A DNA stretch of 64,000 nucleotides from positions 1 through 64,000 of the forward strand of contig JACRFB010000031.1 in NCBI GenBank assembly GCA_016218045.1, given 5' to 3'. The notes under the pieces are model-generated. The model worked only from the letters and a program-made list of their open reading frames with translations, was not told where the DNA came from and did no database searches. This DNA comes from Ignavibacteriota bacterium. Lineage in GTDB: Bacteria > Bacteroidota > Ignavibacteria > SZUA-365. Position numbers and translations under genes: made by a program. Below are positions 23,452-34,004 of this stretch, piece by piece. Position 1 is the stretch's first letter; every line of letters starts with the position of its first letter.

Positions 23452-26400
23452 ATGCCCAAACCAGTGCCCGCTCTCCGTCGCGTGGCGGTGCCGGTTTTCC
23501 GGACCGGCCTCGTCCTGTTTTCCGTTGCCGTGATCTCACTGAGCATCTCCGCCCGGGCGACCGAGGCGCGCACCGCCGGCAATGTCGGGCCGCTGCGTGG
23601 TGAACACACCACGGCCCCGAAAGTGTCACGCTTCTCCTCGACCACGGGAGGCGCGTTCTTTTTTGTCGAGAACCGCGGCCAGTTTGCCGACATGGACGGT
23701 GCGCGGCGCCCGGATCTGCGCGCCGTACTCTTCGCGGGCGACATGCGCGTCTTTGTGCGTTCCGGTGGTTTCAGCTTCGTGCAGACAGCGCGCGAAACAC
23801 AGCGCGACATGCATGACGCACAGCACGAGAGCGGCGCGCCCGGGCTGGACGGCGGCACCTGGCGCCACGAGCGGAGCGACGCCGACTTTCTCGGCGCCAA
23901 TCCCGCGCCGCGTTTCCGCTTCGAGGACGAGCTGCCCTGGTACACAAACTTCTACACGCCGGGCGCCCCCGACGGCGTTACACACCTTGCGCCCGTGCGC
24001 CGTCTGGTGGTCGAGAATCTGTATAACGGCGTGGATTTGGTACTCACGGCCGGCGAGAAGGGACTGAAGTACGATTTTGTGGTCCGCCCCGGCGCTCGAT
24101 ATCAGGATATCAGGATCCGATACTCCTCTAATGTGTCGCCGCGCCTGCGCGCCGACGGCGGACTCTCGCTGCGCACGTCGCTCGGTGTCATCGAGGAGGA
24201 CGCGCCGCGCTGCTGGAACGAATCCGCCGTCGGACGGCGTGTGGTGGACGGACGTTTCATCCTCGAAGGACACGAGCTGCGCTTCGATATCCGCGGCGCG
24301 GCGGCAGGGGAGACGCTGGTCATCGATCCCTCGTTGTCGTGGAGTACCTATATCGGCAGCGCGGGCAATGATTACGCGGGTGCGGTGGATGTGGATCCGA
24401 GCGACAACGCCTGGGTGGTCGGCGCAACCACCGGCACAAATTTCCCGACAACCACGGGAGTTTTCCAGTACACCAAGACCGGCAACGCGCTCGACGGGTA
24501 CGCGATCAAGTTCTCGAGCAGCGGCGCGCGGCTCTGGGCCACGTATTACAGCGGCGCGAGCCTCTCGACCGGCGTGCGCTGCGATGCCAACGGCAATGCC
24601 ATCTACACGGGAGCGACCAATTCCTCCACTTTCCCCGTGAGCGCGGGCGCCTTCCAGAGCACACTCGCATCGGGCTACGACGCGTTTCTGATCAAGCTGC
24701 TCTCCGATGGCACACGCGGTTGGGCGACATTCTACGGCGGCAACGGTGGCGACGCGGGAATCGGGCTCACCTACGACGGCGGACAGTTCATCTATTTCAC
24801 CGGCCAGACCGCAAGCAGCAATTTCCCCGTCTCGACAGGCGCGTTTCAGACGACGTTCGGCGGCGGCAGCACCGACGCCTTCCTGGCGCGTTTCGACACC
24901 GCGGGCGCGCGGCAGTGGTGCACGTATATCGGCAGCAGCAGCGCGCAGTTCGGACACGGCTGCTCGATCGATTCGCTCGGCAACGTGATCGTTGTCGGCA
25001 CCACCGGCACGGGCTTCCCGACAACAACCGGATCGGCCTACCCGAATTACCCCGGCGGCACCACCAGCGGTTTTGTCATCAAGTTCGACGATCAGGGCTC
25101 GCGCATCTGGGGCACGTATTTCGGGACCAACACCACGGCGTATGATCTGATATGCGTCGGCGGCGATCCGATTTTTGTCGGATGGACGATAGGCAGCATT
25201 CCCGCGTCGACAGGCGCCTTCCAGACCGCCCGGAACGGGAGCGCGGAGGACGGCTTCATCGCGCGGCTGAACGCGTCGGGCAGCGCGGTGCTCTGGGCCA
25301 CCTACTTCGGCGGCAATCAACTGGAACACATCACCAGCATTCGCGTGGGCAATCACGGACGCCTGCACATGACCGGGTGTACCTACAGCGGCAATCTTCC
25401 CGTGACCGCGGGGGCGTATCAGACCGTGTACGCGGGCATGGAAGACCGCTTCGTCGCCATTTTCAACGCCGCCGGACAGCGCTGCTGGGCTTCGTACATC
25501 GGCGGAAACAATCAGGACTGGTGTTGGGTGGGCGCCTCCATCGGCGAGCGGCCCGAACACAGCATCGCCATCGGATCGAGCGGCGAGTTCTATGCCGTGG
25601 GTATCACCGCGGGAAATTTTCCGACAACATCCGGAGCGTTCCGCAGCACGACCAACGGCAACGACGAATCGTTCCTCATGCGCTTCGAGCCCGACTGCAT
25701 CGGCGCGCTCACCGCGCGCGCGGGCAACGACACGTCGGTGTGCCTCGGCGGCACCGCGCGGCTCGGCAACACCGCGCTTGCGTCGCCCTGCGCGCAGCCG
25801 CTCACGTATTCGTGGAGTCCGTCAACGGGCCTCAACCGCACCGACAGTTCGCATGTCGAAGCCACACCCACGGTGACGACCACCTACATCGTCACCGTCA
25901 CCGACGCAGACAACTGCACAGACGAGGACACCGTCACGGTGAACATCACCGACCTCGGCGCCGACATTCTGCCGAATCCCGCCAACATGTGCGCGGGAGG
26001 CACGCGGCTGCTGCAGGCGACCACCGGCTCGGGCTACACATACACGTGGTTCTTCAACGGCTCAGTGATCAACGGTGCCACCTCGTCCAGCTACCTCGCC
26101 ACACAGGCGGGCGATTACCGCGTGCGTATCGCGAGTCCCTCGGGCTGCTTCGATACATCCGACACACGCACGGTGTCGATCATTCCCGGTCCGGGCGCAA
26201 ATATCACGCCCGCGGGTCCGACCTCGTTCTGCGCTGGCGGCAGCGTGCTGCTGCAGGCCAATACCGGATCGAACTACACCTACATGTGGCAGCGCAACGG
26301 CACCACCATTCCCGGTGCAAACTCGTCGTCGTACACCGCCACGCAGGCGGGGAATTACCGCGTCATCGTCACCAACACCACAAGCTGCTCCGACACATCG

Positions 26401-29400
26401 TCGGCAATTACGGTGAGCATCATCGCGGGACCGGGGGCCACAATCACGCCCGCCGGACCCACCACGTTCTGCGAAGGCGGCAGTGTGCTGCTCGCGGCCA
26501 ACACCGGCAGCGGCTACACATACGCATGGCTGCGCGACATGGCGCCGATCAGCGGCGCAACATCGTCCACCTACCTCGCGACACAGAGCGGCAGCTACCG
26601 GGTGATCGTGACAAACAGCGCGGGATGTCCCGACACCTCCGCGGCGGTGGTGGTCACCGTGGTCGCCAAGCCGGGCGCGACGGTCACCGCCTCGGGCCCG
26701 ACCTCGTTCTGCGCGGGCGACCGCGTGCTGCTGAACGCAAACACCGGCACGGGGTACAGCTACAATTGGCAGCGGAACGGGTCCTCGATCGGCGGTTCGA
26801 GCGGGCCGACCTACACCGCGACACAGTCCGGCATCTATCGTGTGATCGTGACAAACAGCGCGGGGTGTATTGACACATCCGCGACCGTGCAGGTCACCGT
26901 GTTTCCGCGCCCCGTGGCGGGTCTGACGGCCGGCGGACCCACAACCTTCTGCATCCCCGACACCGTGGTGTTGACGGCCACGCCCGCATCGGGTGTCACG
27001 TATTCGTGGTTGAAAAACGACACCGCCGTCGCAGGCGCCGACACACGTCTGTTCCGCGCCATACGCAGCGGACTATACCGCGTGATTGTCACCGATGTGA
27101 ACGGATGTTCCGACACCTCGGCGGCGATCGCTGTGACAGCATACGAGCGCCCCGGCGCCACCATCACCGGCGGCCCGACATCCTTCTGCGAGGATCAACG
27201 CGCGATCCTCACGGCCAATGGCGGCGCGGGTCTGACGTACCTCTGGCAGCGCAACCGGCTCACCATCGCGGGCGCGACGTCGATAAACTTTGTCGCGACC
27301 ATGAGCGGCGCATACCGCGTGGTGGTGACCGGACCCGGCGGCTGCACCGATACGTCGGACGAAATCACCATCACGGTATTTCCCAAACCGCGCGTCACGG
27401 CGAGTGCCGCGGGACCCACCGTGTTCTGTGAGCCGGGCAGTGTGGTGCTGAACGCCAGCGCCGCAGGCACGGTGCGCTTCGAGTGGTGGATGAACGGATC
27501 ACCGTTGCCTGGAGAAACCACCGCATCGTACACGGCGCGACAGAGCGGCACGTACAGAGTTGTCGCCGTCGATGGAAACGGCTGCGCGGATACATCCGCT
27601 GCCATCGTTGTACGCGTGAATCCGCGCGCGGGCGCGGCAATCGATCCGCCCGGTCCGACCTCGTTCTGCCTCGGAGGCAGTCTGCTCCTGAACGCGACAA
27701 ACAAACCGGGCTACAGCTACATCTGGCAGCGCGACGGCACGATGATAGGCAGTGCGGCCGGCCCGGCGTATCGTGTCACACAACCGGGCAATTACCGTGT
27801 CATCATCACCACGCCGGAGGGATGCACCGACACGTCGGCGTACACGGTGGTGACCGTCAATCCGCTGCCCGACCAGCGCATCGAGGGCAAGACGTCGGTC
27901 TGCCCGAACAGCATCGCCTCGTATTTTATCAGCGACGCGTCCGGCTACGAGTTTGAGTGGTCCGCCGAAAACGGCATCATCCTCGCGGGGCGGACAAGCT
28001 CGCGCACCGATGTGCGCTGGCCCGCGCCGGGCACGGGACGCGTCCGCGTGCGTATCACCAACACTGCGACGGGCTGCGCCCGCGACACCATGCTCGATGT
28101 GTCGATCACAACATCGCTGCGTCCCGTCATCACGTCGAACGGTCCCGGCATCCTGTGCACGGGCGACACGCTGCTGCTCGACGCGGGAGCCGGCTACGCA
28201 ACGTACGAGTGGTTCCGCGACGGCAATCCCTTCGGGTCGCGCACACGTTTTGCGATTGTGCGCGAAGCGGGCGTGTACACCGTGGCCGTGAGTGATTCCG
28301 CGGGCTGTTCAGGCATCTCCGAACCGTATCAGGTGGCTGTCAATCCCAAACCCGTGGTGCGACTGGCCGCGAACGGACCCACAACGGTGTGTGAAGGTGA
28401 ACGTGTACAGCTCTTCGCCACATCCACGCCGGATGCCACATACACGTGGTATCGCGACGGGGGAGAGATACTCGGCGAGACCTCCGATTCGTTAACCGCC
28501 ACACAGCCGGGCAGATACCGTGTTGCGGGTGTGACCAAGGCGGGCTGCCGCGCGGAGTCGGATCCGGTGGACGTGATCGTGAAGGCCGCGCCCATCGCAA
28601 CACTTGCGGCGCTGGGACGCACCTCGTTCTGCGAGGGCGACAGTGTCACGCTGGTCGCCAAACCGGAGACGGGTGTCACGTACGGATGGCTGCGCGACGG
28701 TGCGCCCGTGGGCGGAAACAGCGGCCGTCTCGTCGCGCGGCAGGCGGGCCTTTTCCGTGTGATCGTCACCGATATCGCCGCGGGCTGCCGCGACACATCG
28801 GATGTGCTGGCCGTGGGCGTGTTTCCTCCCGCGACAATTCGTATCACGGGCGACAGCGTGCTCTGTGCCGGAAAACAGGGTCTGCTCCGCGCCAGCGGAA
28901 GCGCGGGACAATATCGCTGGACCAATGGCGAGACGACCGAAACCATAACTGTCAGTCAGTCCGGCTTCTACGAAGTGACGGTCACCGACAGCGGCGGCTG
29001 CACCGCCACGGCGGGCATACGCGTGATCGTCAATCCCGCACCAGTCCTGGTGATACAGGGTTCGCGCTCGATGTGCCGCGGGAGTCAGACCGTGCTAGAC
29101 GCTCGTCCGGGTTTTGTGTCGTACCGCTGGTCCACCGGCGCGACAACACAGCGCCTCACCGTCACCACACCGGGCGTCTACCGCGTTGATGTGACCGACA
29201 GCGCGGGGTGTACCGCGTCGGATTCCGCGACCGTGGTGGAGAGCGACCGGTTAACACCGACAATATCGGGCAACCTTGTCCTTTGTCCGGGAAGCACCGT
29301 GGAACTCGAGGCCGACTCCAACGACAGTTACGCGCGCTACATCTGGACGACGGAAGCCGACACCACCGTGCCGCTGGGCACGCTGCGGCGTTTCGCGGTG

Positions 29401-31008
29401 ACGCAGCCCGGACGCTACCTCGTGCGTGTCGTGGACCGGGGCGGCTGCTCGGGCTCGGCGCTCGCCGACGTGCGCGGCGCGACGGGCGGCGTGCGGATTC
29501 AAGGGCGCCTGCTCGTGTGCACCGGCCGCGCGCCCGACACACTCGATGCGGGGCCGGGTTTTGCCGCCTACCGCTGGAGCACACAGGCGGCGACGCGGAC
29601 CCTGCTTGTCACCGCTCCGGGCAGGTACAGCGTGGAAGCAACAGACAGCAACGGCTGTCGGTGGTCCGACACCGTAGATGTGGCCGAACGGCGTGTCGAG
29701 CCCGTCATTGCGGGTCAGACGACGATCTGCCGCGGCGCGTCGACTCGGCTCTCCGTCGTGTACACGGGCGCGTTGTCGTACGAGTGGTCCACCGGCGAAA
29801 CAACACGCGACGTCGTCATCTCGGATTCGGGCACCGTGTGGGCGCGTGTCGTCGATTCGTCCGGCTGCGAAGGCACGGCCTTTGTTACCGTTCGTACCGC
29901 GACGACACTGACACCCGTCGTGGCGGGTCCGCGCGCTTTGTGTCCCGGCGATTCGACGCTGCTTGATGCGGGTCCGGGTCTGCGCCTCTGCCTGTGGTCG
30001 GAACTCGACACGACGGTGATCCTCTCGGATGCGCGGTATTTCCGCACTGCGCGGGCGGGCAGTTTCGTGCTGCGCATAGCGGATTCGGGCGGCTGTGAAG
30101 GCATCGACACGATTCGTGTGAGTGTCCACACCGTGACACCTCCCGCGGTGTCCCGGTCGGGCGACACGCTCGTCTGTGACACGCGTGTCTCGTATCAATG
30201 GCTGCGCGGCGGAGTGATACTTCCCGGCGCCACAGCGCGGCAGTGTGTTGCCGCGGACAGCGGTGAATACGTGGTGCGCGTCGTGGACGCAAACGGCTGC
30301 ACGGCCGAATCGGCCCCTGTGCGTATCACGCGCGGCACGCCCGAAGCCGCGGTCGCCATCGGCTGTCCCGCCGACGTGCTGTATCCGCCGGGCGCGCTCG
30401 CGCTGGCCCGCGTGGAACTCGACGGTGTGAGCAATCTGCGTACCGGTGGCACGCAGGATTTCACCCTTTATGTATCCACAAATCCGAATATTCTGCTGCC
30501 GCTTTTTGCCGCGTCGCCCGCCGCCGGTGCGACGCTGCGGATACGCGGGAGCAGGAATCCGTCCCTCACGCGCGGACTTCTGGTCGAACTGCCTTTCCGT
30601 GTGGTGCTGGGCGATGCGCCCTGCGCGCCGCTGTCCATCGATTCGCTCATGTGGGACGATGGAACGCTGACGACCGTCGGCGCGGACAGTTGCAGCATCT
30701 GCGTCGAAATCTGCCGCGAAGGCGGCGAGCGGCTGTACAGCGATGCGGGCGCACTTTCCCTGGGCGCGCATCCGAATCCCTTCAACGCCGTGTCGACCGT
30801 CGAATTCACACTGATCGAAGCGGGGGCGAGCGAGGTGGCCGTGTACGACATGCTCGGCAGGCGTGTCGCAACAATCGCGCGCGGCGAATTCCAGCCCGGC
30901 GCCTACGTCGCGCGTTTCGACGCCACAACATTGGGCAGCGGCAGCTACATATGCGTACTGCTCACGCCCTCCGCCACCCGCACGCTGCTCCTCGACGTGT
31001 TGAAATAG
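23452..31008 (+). CDS. Giant secreted protein: SBBP propeller, Ig-like array and T9SS sorting domain
   Basis: 2,518 residues from the ATG at 23452, where a signal peptide starts (MPKPVPALRRVAVP and a hydrophobic run). Next is an N-terminal domain with the phrase FFFVENRGQF (about 66-290), as found in front of SBBP repeats. About residues 297-750 form SBBP propeller blades (TYIGSAGNDYAG, NFPTTTGVFQ and relatives). From about 830 to 2230 there are roughly 18 Ig-like units of 70-95 residues, each opening with GPTSFC or a variant and closing with GCxDTS; the paired cysteines suggest one disulfide per unit. Residues about 2438-2518 are a type A T9SS sorting domain (HPNPFNAVSTVEF, VAVYDMLGRRVATI). 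It is likely a surface adhesin or gliding-type filament. The phosphoesterase gene follows after 21 bases. Confidence 0.92.
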   Translation: MPKPVPALRRVAVPVFRTGLVLFSVAVISLSISARATEARTAGNVGPLRGEHTTAPKVSRFSSTTGGAFFFVENRGQFADMDGARRPDLRAVLFAGDMRVFVRSGGFSFVQTARETQRDMHDAQHESGAPGLDGGTWRHERSDADFLGANPAPRFRFEDELPWYTNFYTPGAPDGVTHLAPVRRLVVENLYNGVDLVLTAGEKGLKYDFVVRPGARYQDIRIRYSSNVSPRLRADGGLSLRTSLGVIEEDAPRCWNESAVGRRVVDGRFILEGHELRFDIRGAAAGETLVIDPSLSWSTYIGSAGNDYAGAVDVDPSDNAWVVGATTGTNFPTTTGVFQYTKTGNALDGYAIKFSSSGARLWATYYSGASLSTGVRCDANGNAIYTGATNSSTFPVSAGAFQSTLASGYDAFLIKLLSDGTRGWATFYGGNGGDAGIGLTYDGGQFIYFTGQTASSNFPVSTGAFQTTFGGGSTDAFLARFDTAGARQWCTYIGSSSAQFGHGCSIDSLGNVIVVGTTGTGFPTTTGSAYPNYPGGTTSGFVIKFDDQGSRIWGTYFGTNTTAYDLICVGGDPIFVGWTIGSIPASTGAFQTARNGSAEDGFIARLNASGSAVLWATYFGGNQLEHITSIRVGNHGRLHMTGCTYSGNLPVTAGAYQTVYAGMEDRFVAIFNAAGQRCWASYIGGNNQDWCWVGASIGERPEHSIAIGSSGEFYAVGITAGNFPTTSGAFRSTTNGNDESFLMRFEPDCIGALTARAGNDTSVCLGGTARLGNTALASPCAQPLTYSWSPSTGLNRTDSSHVEATPTVTTTYIVTVTDADNCTDEDTVTVNITDLGADILPNPANMCAGGTRLLQATTGSGYTYTWFFNGSVINGATSSSYLATQAGDYRVRIASPSGCFDTSDTRTVSIIPGPGANITPAGPTSFCAGGSVLLQANTGSNYTYMWQRNGTTIPGANSSSYTATQAGNYRVIVTNTTSCSDTSSAITVSIIAGPGATITPAGPTTFCEGGSVLLAANTGSGYTYAWLRDMAPISGATSSTYLATQSGSYRVIVTNSAGCPDTSAAVVVTVVAKPGATVTASGPTSFCAGDRVLLNANTGTGYSYNWQRNGSSIGGSSGPTYTATQSGIYRVIVTNSAGCIDTSATVQVTVFPRPVAGLTAGGPTTFCIPDTVVLTATPASGVTYSWLKNDTAVAGADTRLFRAIRSGLYRVIVTDVNGCSDTSAAIAVTAYERPGATITGGPTSFCEDQRAILTANGGAGLTYLWQRNRLTIAGATSINFVATMSGAYRVVVTGPGGCTDTSDEITITVFPKPRVTASAAGPTVFCEPGSVVLNASAAGTVRFEWWMNGSPLPGETTASYTARQSGTYRVVAVDGNGCADTSAAIVVRVNPRAGAAIDPPGPTSFCLGGSLLLNATNKPGYSYIWQRDGTMIGSAAGPAYRVTQPGNYRVIITTPEGCTDTSAYTVVTVNPLPDQRIEGKTSVCPNSIASYFISDASGYEFEWSAENGIILAGRTSSRTDVRWPAPGTGRVRVRITNTATGCARDTMLDVSITTSLRPVITSNGPGILCTGDTLLLDAGAGYATYEWFRDGNPFGSRTRFAIVREAGVYTVAVSDSAGCSGISEPYQVAVNPKPVVRLAANGPTTVCEGERVQLFATSTPDATYTWYRDGGEILGETSDSLTATQPGRYRVAGVTKAGCRAESDPVDVIVKAAPIATLAALGRTSFCEGDSVTLVAKPETGVTYGWLRDGAPVGGNSGRLVARQAGLFRVIVTDIAAGCRDTSDVLAVGVFPPATIRITGDSVLCAGKQGLLRASGSAGQYRWTNGETTETITVSQSGFYEVTVTDSGGCTATAGIRVIVNPAPVLVIQGSRSMCRGSQTVLDARPGFVSYRWSTGATTQRLTVTTPGVYRVDVTDSAGCTASDSATVVESDRLTPTISGNLVLCPGSTVELEADSNDSYARYIWTTEADTTVPLGTLRRFAVTQPGRYLVRVVDRGGCSGSALADVRGATGGVRIQGRLLVCTGRAPDTLDAGPGFAAYRWSTQAATRTLLVTAPGRYSVEATDSNGCRWSDTVDVAERRVEPVIAGQTTICRGASTRLSVVYTGALSYEWSTGETTRDVVISDSGTVWARVVDSSGCEGTAFVTVRTATTLTPVVAGPRALCPGDSTLLDAGPGLRLCLWSELDTTVILSDARYFRTARAGSFVLRIADSGGCEGIDTIRVSVHTVTPPAVSRSGDTLVCDTRVSYQWLRGGVILPGATARQCVAADSGEYVVRVVDANGCTAESAPVRITRGTPEAAVAIGCPADVLYPPGALALARVELDGVSNLRTGGTQDFTLYVSTNPNILLPLFAASPAAGATLRIRGSRNPSLTRGLLVELPFRVVLGDAPCAPLSIDSLMWDDGTLTTVGADSCSICVEICREGGERLYSDAGALSLGAHPNPFNAVSTVEFTLIEAGASEVAVYDMLGRRVATIARGEFQPGAYVARFDATTLGSGSYICVLLTPSATRTLLLDVLK

Positions 31009-31029
31009 CGCCACAAACTTCCGCCAACG

Positions 31030-32022
31030 ATGCAGCGATTCTCGGCCGTAGTAATTACCGCCTCCTGTCTGCTCCTGCTCCAGGGAGCTTCCTCCCCGGG
31101 GCAGCAGCGCGGACACAGTGGCGGCGCGGGGACGTCACCTCCGCGGCCCGCGGCAGGGCGGTCGGTGCTCGCCTTCATCAGCGATACACAGACGCCCACC
31201 TGGTACGAGTCCATTTTCCTGCGACGCGACGACAACGAGGCCGCCAGGGACGAGCTGTTCCGCGACATCCTGCGCGACACAACGATAGCGGCGGTATTTC
31301 ATCTGGGCGATCTCACAGAGGCGGGATCACGTCCGACCGCATGGGGCTGGATCGACCATGCGCTGCACGCGCTCGATTCCGCGGGTCTGCCGCTGTACCT
31401 CACGCCGGGTAATCACGAGTACATGTGGTCGAGCGAGGAGGGCATGGCCCAACTGCGCGCGCGTTTCCCACGGCTGCACACGACGCATGGTGTCGCCGGC
31501 GCGGGCGGCATCGCCGTCGTCCTGCTCAACTCGAATTTTTCGGAGATGGACGAGCACGCGAAGGCCGAACAGCGCCGCTGGTACGAACACACGCTCGACA
31601 GTCTCGACCGCGATCCCCGGACGCGCGCGGTCATAGTCGGCACGCATCATCCGCCGTACACGAACAGCAGGGTGGTGTCGGCGTCGAAGGACGTGCGGAA
31701 GGCCTTTCTTCCGCGCTTTCACAGCAGCCGCAAGGCACGCCTGTTTGTGTCGGGCCACGCCCATGCGGTGGAACATTTTCGCGAGGGCGGGAAGGATTTT
31801 CTCGTGACCGGCGGAGGAGGAGGCCTCTTGCAGCCGTTACGGACAGGGGAGGGACAGCAGTGGATCGATCACACACCCTTCCATTCAGAACGCCGTCCCT
31901 TTCACTGGATGCGCTGCCGGCTGGTGAAGGACACGCTGCGTATCACGATACGCGGCAGGCAGCCGAACCGATCCGGCATCGCCCCCGTGTATCGAATCGC
32001 GATACCGTTGCCGCGCTCCTGA
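31030..32022 (+). CDS. Exported calcineurin-like metallophosphoesterase
   Basis: 330 residues with a signal peptide (cleavage near QGASSPGQ). The binuclear-metal motifs are in order: FISDTQ, HLGDLTE, GNHEYMW, GTHHPP and SGHAHAVEH. The first motif reads D-x-Q where most family members have D-x-H, as in some purple-acid-phosphatase-like branches. The substrate is unknown. It lies directly behind the giant T9SS protein and just before the phosphate-uptake pair, which suggests extracellular phosphate release or surface modification. It has no T9SS domain, so it is probably periplasmic. Confidence 0.87.
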   Translation: MQRFSAVVITASCLLLLQGASSPGQQRGHSGGAGTSPPRPAAGRSVLAFISDTQTPTWYESIFLRRDDNEAARDELFRDILRDTTIAAVFHLGDLTEAGSRPTAWGWIDHALHALDSAGLPLYLTPGNHEYMWSSEEGMAQLRARFPRLHTTHGVAGAGGIAVVLLNSNFSEMDEHAKAEQRRWYEHTLDSLDRDPRTRAVIVGTHHPPYTNSRVVSASKDVRKAFLPRFHSSRKARLFVSGHAHAVEHFREGGKDFLVTGGGGGLLQPLRTGEGQQWIDHTPFHSERRPFHWMRCRLVKDTLRITIRGRQPNRSGIAPVYRIAIPLPRS

Positions 32023-32139
32023 CCGTTTCCACGCATACGGGCGGGTTTGTTTCCGAGCCGAAATTCCACGAATTTTACGTGCTGTATTGAATCCGGCAGC
32101 GTGCCGGGACTCCATTCCATCCTCAGATCACACAGGCCC

Positions 32140-32763
32140 ATGTTTCGAGGAATTCTTCCCAAACACTACGAGTTTTTCGATTTCTTCGACGAACACATCG
32201 CGCTCACCATCACGGTGTGCAACGAGCTGCTCGACGCGACCTCGAAGGACGCGAATCTCGCGCAGAAGGCGAACACGATCAAGGAACTCGAGCACCGGCT
32301 CGACGACATCACGCACCGCTGCACCGATGCGCTGCACCGCACCTTCATCACCCCGATCGAGCGCACCGACATACACGCGCTGATCAAGCGCCTCGACGAT
32401 GTGGCCGACAACATCAACAACGCCGTGTCGCGCATGGTGCTGTACGAGGTTGTGGAGGTCCGCTACGAGGCGAAGCAGATCGCCAGCGTGTTGTGCCAGG
32501 CCGCGATCAAGATTCAGGCCGCCCTGATGCTGTTGCGGAGTCTGAAGGAGCCCGAAAAGATCAGCGTGATCTGCCGGGAGATCCGCGGCCTGGAGGACGA
32601 GGGTGACGCGCTGTTGAGCGCGGCGCTCATCCGTCTCTTCAAGGAAGGCGAACCCATGCTTGTGATCATGTGGAAGGAAATTTTCGAGCGGCTCGAGAAG
32701 GCGATCGATCGCTGCAAGGACATCGCGAACCTCATCGAGGGCGTGGTGATCGACGCCGCCTGA
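32140..32763 (+). CDS. DUF47 (PhoU-like) protein, partner of the Pit transporter
   Basis: 207 residues from the ATG at 32140 (MFRGILPKHYEFFDFFDEH), all-helical, of the DUF47/TIGR00153 family that resembles PhoU. The N-terminal phrase and acidic metal-binding residues such as LEHRLDDITH and EGDALL support this. DUF47 genes are commonly placed before pit genes and are thought to control low-affinity phosphate uptake. The gap to pit is 61 bases. The 117-base upstream spacer has a small hairpin (CCGGCA/TGCCGG) but no clear promoter. Confidence 0.9.
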   Translation: MFRGILPKHYEFFDFFDEHIALTITVCNELLDATSKDANLAQKANTIKELEHRLDDITHRCTDALHRTFITPIERTDIHALIKRLDDVADNINNAVSRMVLYEVVEVRYEAKQIASVLCQAAIKIQAALMLLRSLKEPEKISVICREIRGLEDEGDALLSAALIRLFKEGEPMLVIMWKEIFERLEKAIDRCKDIANLIEGVVIDAA

Positions 32764-32824
32764 CGGCGTTTCCCCGTCGTTGTAGTCCACCAGGTCCCTC
32801 CTCGTTACAGATTCCGGGAAACGC

Positions 32825-33856
32825 ATGTCCATCGAATGGATCATCATCGTCAGCACCATCGCCATCGCGCTGCTGTTTGACATCATCAACGGATTTCACG
32901 ACGCCGCGAATTCCATCGCGACGGTTGTATCGACACGTGTCCTTTCGCCGCGCTTTGCCGTGTTGTGGGCAGCATTTTTCAACTTCATCGCGATGTTCAT
33001 CTTCGCGCCGAAGGTGGCTGACACCATTGCCAAGATCGTGATCATCGACGCGGGCGATCCGGCCTTTGTGTACGTCGTGCTCACCGGCCTTATCGGCGCC
33101 ATCGTCTGGGACCTCATCACCTGGTGGTGGGGCCTGCCCACGAGTTCGTCCCACGCGCTCATCGGCGGCTTCGCTGGCGCGGGCATCGCACACGCGGGAT
33201 TCGACGTCATCCGCTGGCACAAACTGGTCGAGACCCTGGCCTTTATCCCCCTCGCGCCACTGTTCGGCGTTGTTGCGGGTTTTGGCTTTATGGTACTCGT
33301 GTACTGGGCCTTTCGTCGCTGGCGACCGAAGGACGTGGACAAGGTGTTCCGCAAAGGGCAGCTTGTGTCGGCCGCGCTGTACTCGCTCGGGCACGGCGGC
33401 AACGACGCGCAGAAGACCATGGGCATCATCGTGGCGCTGCTCATCGCGGCGGGCATCTACTCGAAGGACACGCAGCTCTCGCTCACCGACCCGCACACGC
33501 TCTGGATCATCCTTTCCTGCCATCTCGCCATGGGTGTCGGCACCGCGCTTGGCGGCTGGCGCATCGTGAAGACGATGGGCATGAAACTCACGAAGCTGAA
33601 ACCGGTGCACGGCTTCTGTGCCGAGACCGCCGGCGCCGCGACACTTTTTATGGCCACCTTCCTCGGCATCCCCGTCTCGACGACACATACCATCGCCGGG
33701 TCCATCGTCGGCGTGGGCGCGACCACGAACGCTTCAGGCATAAAGTGGGAAGTCGCGATGCGCATCGTGATGGCCTGGGTGGTCACCATCCCCTCGGCCG
33801 CACTTGTCGCGGTGATCTGTTTCGAAATAGCGAAGTGGATACATCCGGGCTTCTAA
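32825..33856 (+). CDS. pit: Low-affinity inorganic phosphate transporter, Pit family
   Basis: A 343-residue integral membrane protein with about ten hydrophobic helices and the two inverted Pit signatures: GFHDAANSIATVV near the N-terminus and GHGGNDAQKTMG in the middle. PTSSSHALIGG and PVSTTHTIAG are the other paired conserved loops. It takes up phosphate by proton or sodium symport. Second gene of the DUF47-pit operon. Confidence 0.95.
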   Translation: MSIEWIIIVSTIAIALLFDIINGFHDAANSIATVVSTRVLSPRFAVLWAAFFNFIAMFIFAPKVADTIAKIVIIDAGDPAFVYVVLTGLIGAIVWDLITWWWGLPTSSSHALIGGFAGAGIAHAGFDVIRWHKLVETLAFIPLAPLFGVVAGFGFMVLVYWAFRRWRPKDVDKVFRKGQLVSAALYSLGHGGNDAQKTMGIIVALLIAAGIYSKDTQLSLTDPHTLWIILSCHLAMGVGTALGGWRIVKTMGMKLTKLKPVHGFCAETAGAATLFMATFLGIPVSTTHTIAGSIVGVGATTNASGIKWEVAMRIVMAWVVTIPSAALVAVICFEIAKWIHPGF

Positions 33857-33922
33857 GCCGCCCTCCGGACCTCCGCCGCGCGGCGCTCCGGCGTGCGCTG
33901 CACCCGCCCGCCCTCACGCGAT

Positions 33923-33960
33923 AAAAAAAAGACCGGCGCCTCCGAAAAGGCGCCGGTCTT
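33923..33960 (-). terminator. Terminator of the M16 peptidase gene (minus strand)
   Basis: A perfect 13-bp stem pairs AAGACCGGCGCCT (33929-33941) with its complement at 33948-33960, around a 6-base loop. Read on the minus strand it is followed by eight T (forward A run 33923-33930). It ends the minus-strand peptidase gene and may also stop pit transcripts, though less strongly because no U-tract exists in that direction. Confidence 0.88.
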
Positions 33961-34004
33961 CGTATGCGGTCCGCGCGGGAACGATACACGCGGCGCGCAC
34001 GGTG

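Noticed and set aside
23626-31116. Several long minus-strand frames opposite the giant Ig-array protein
   Set aside because: They follow the repeats of the real gene in antisense and share no motif with known proteins.
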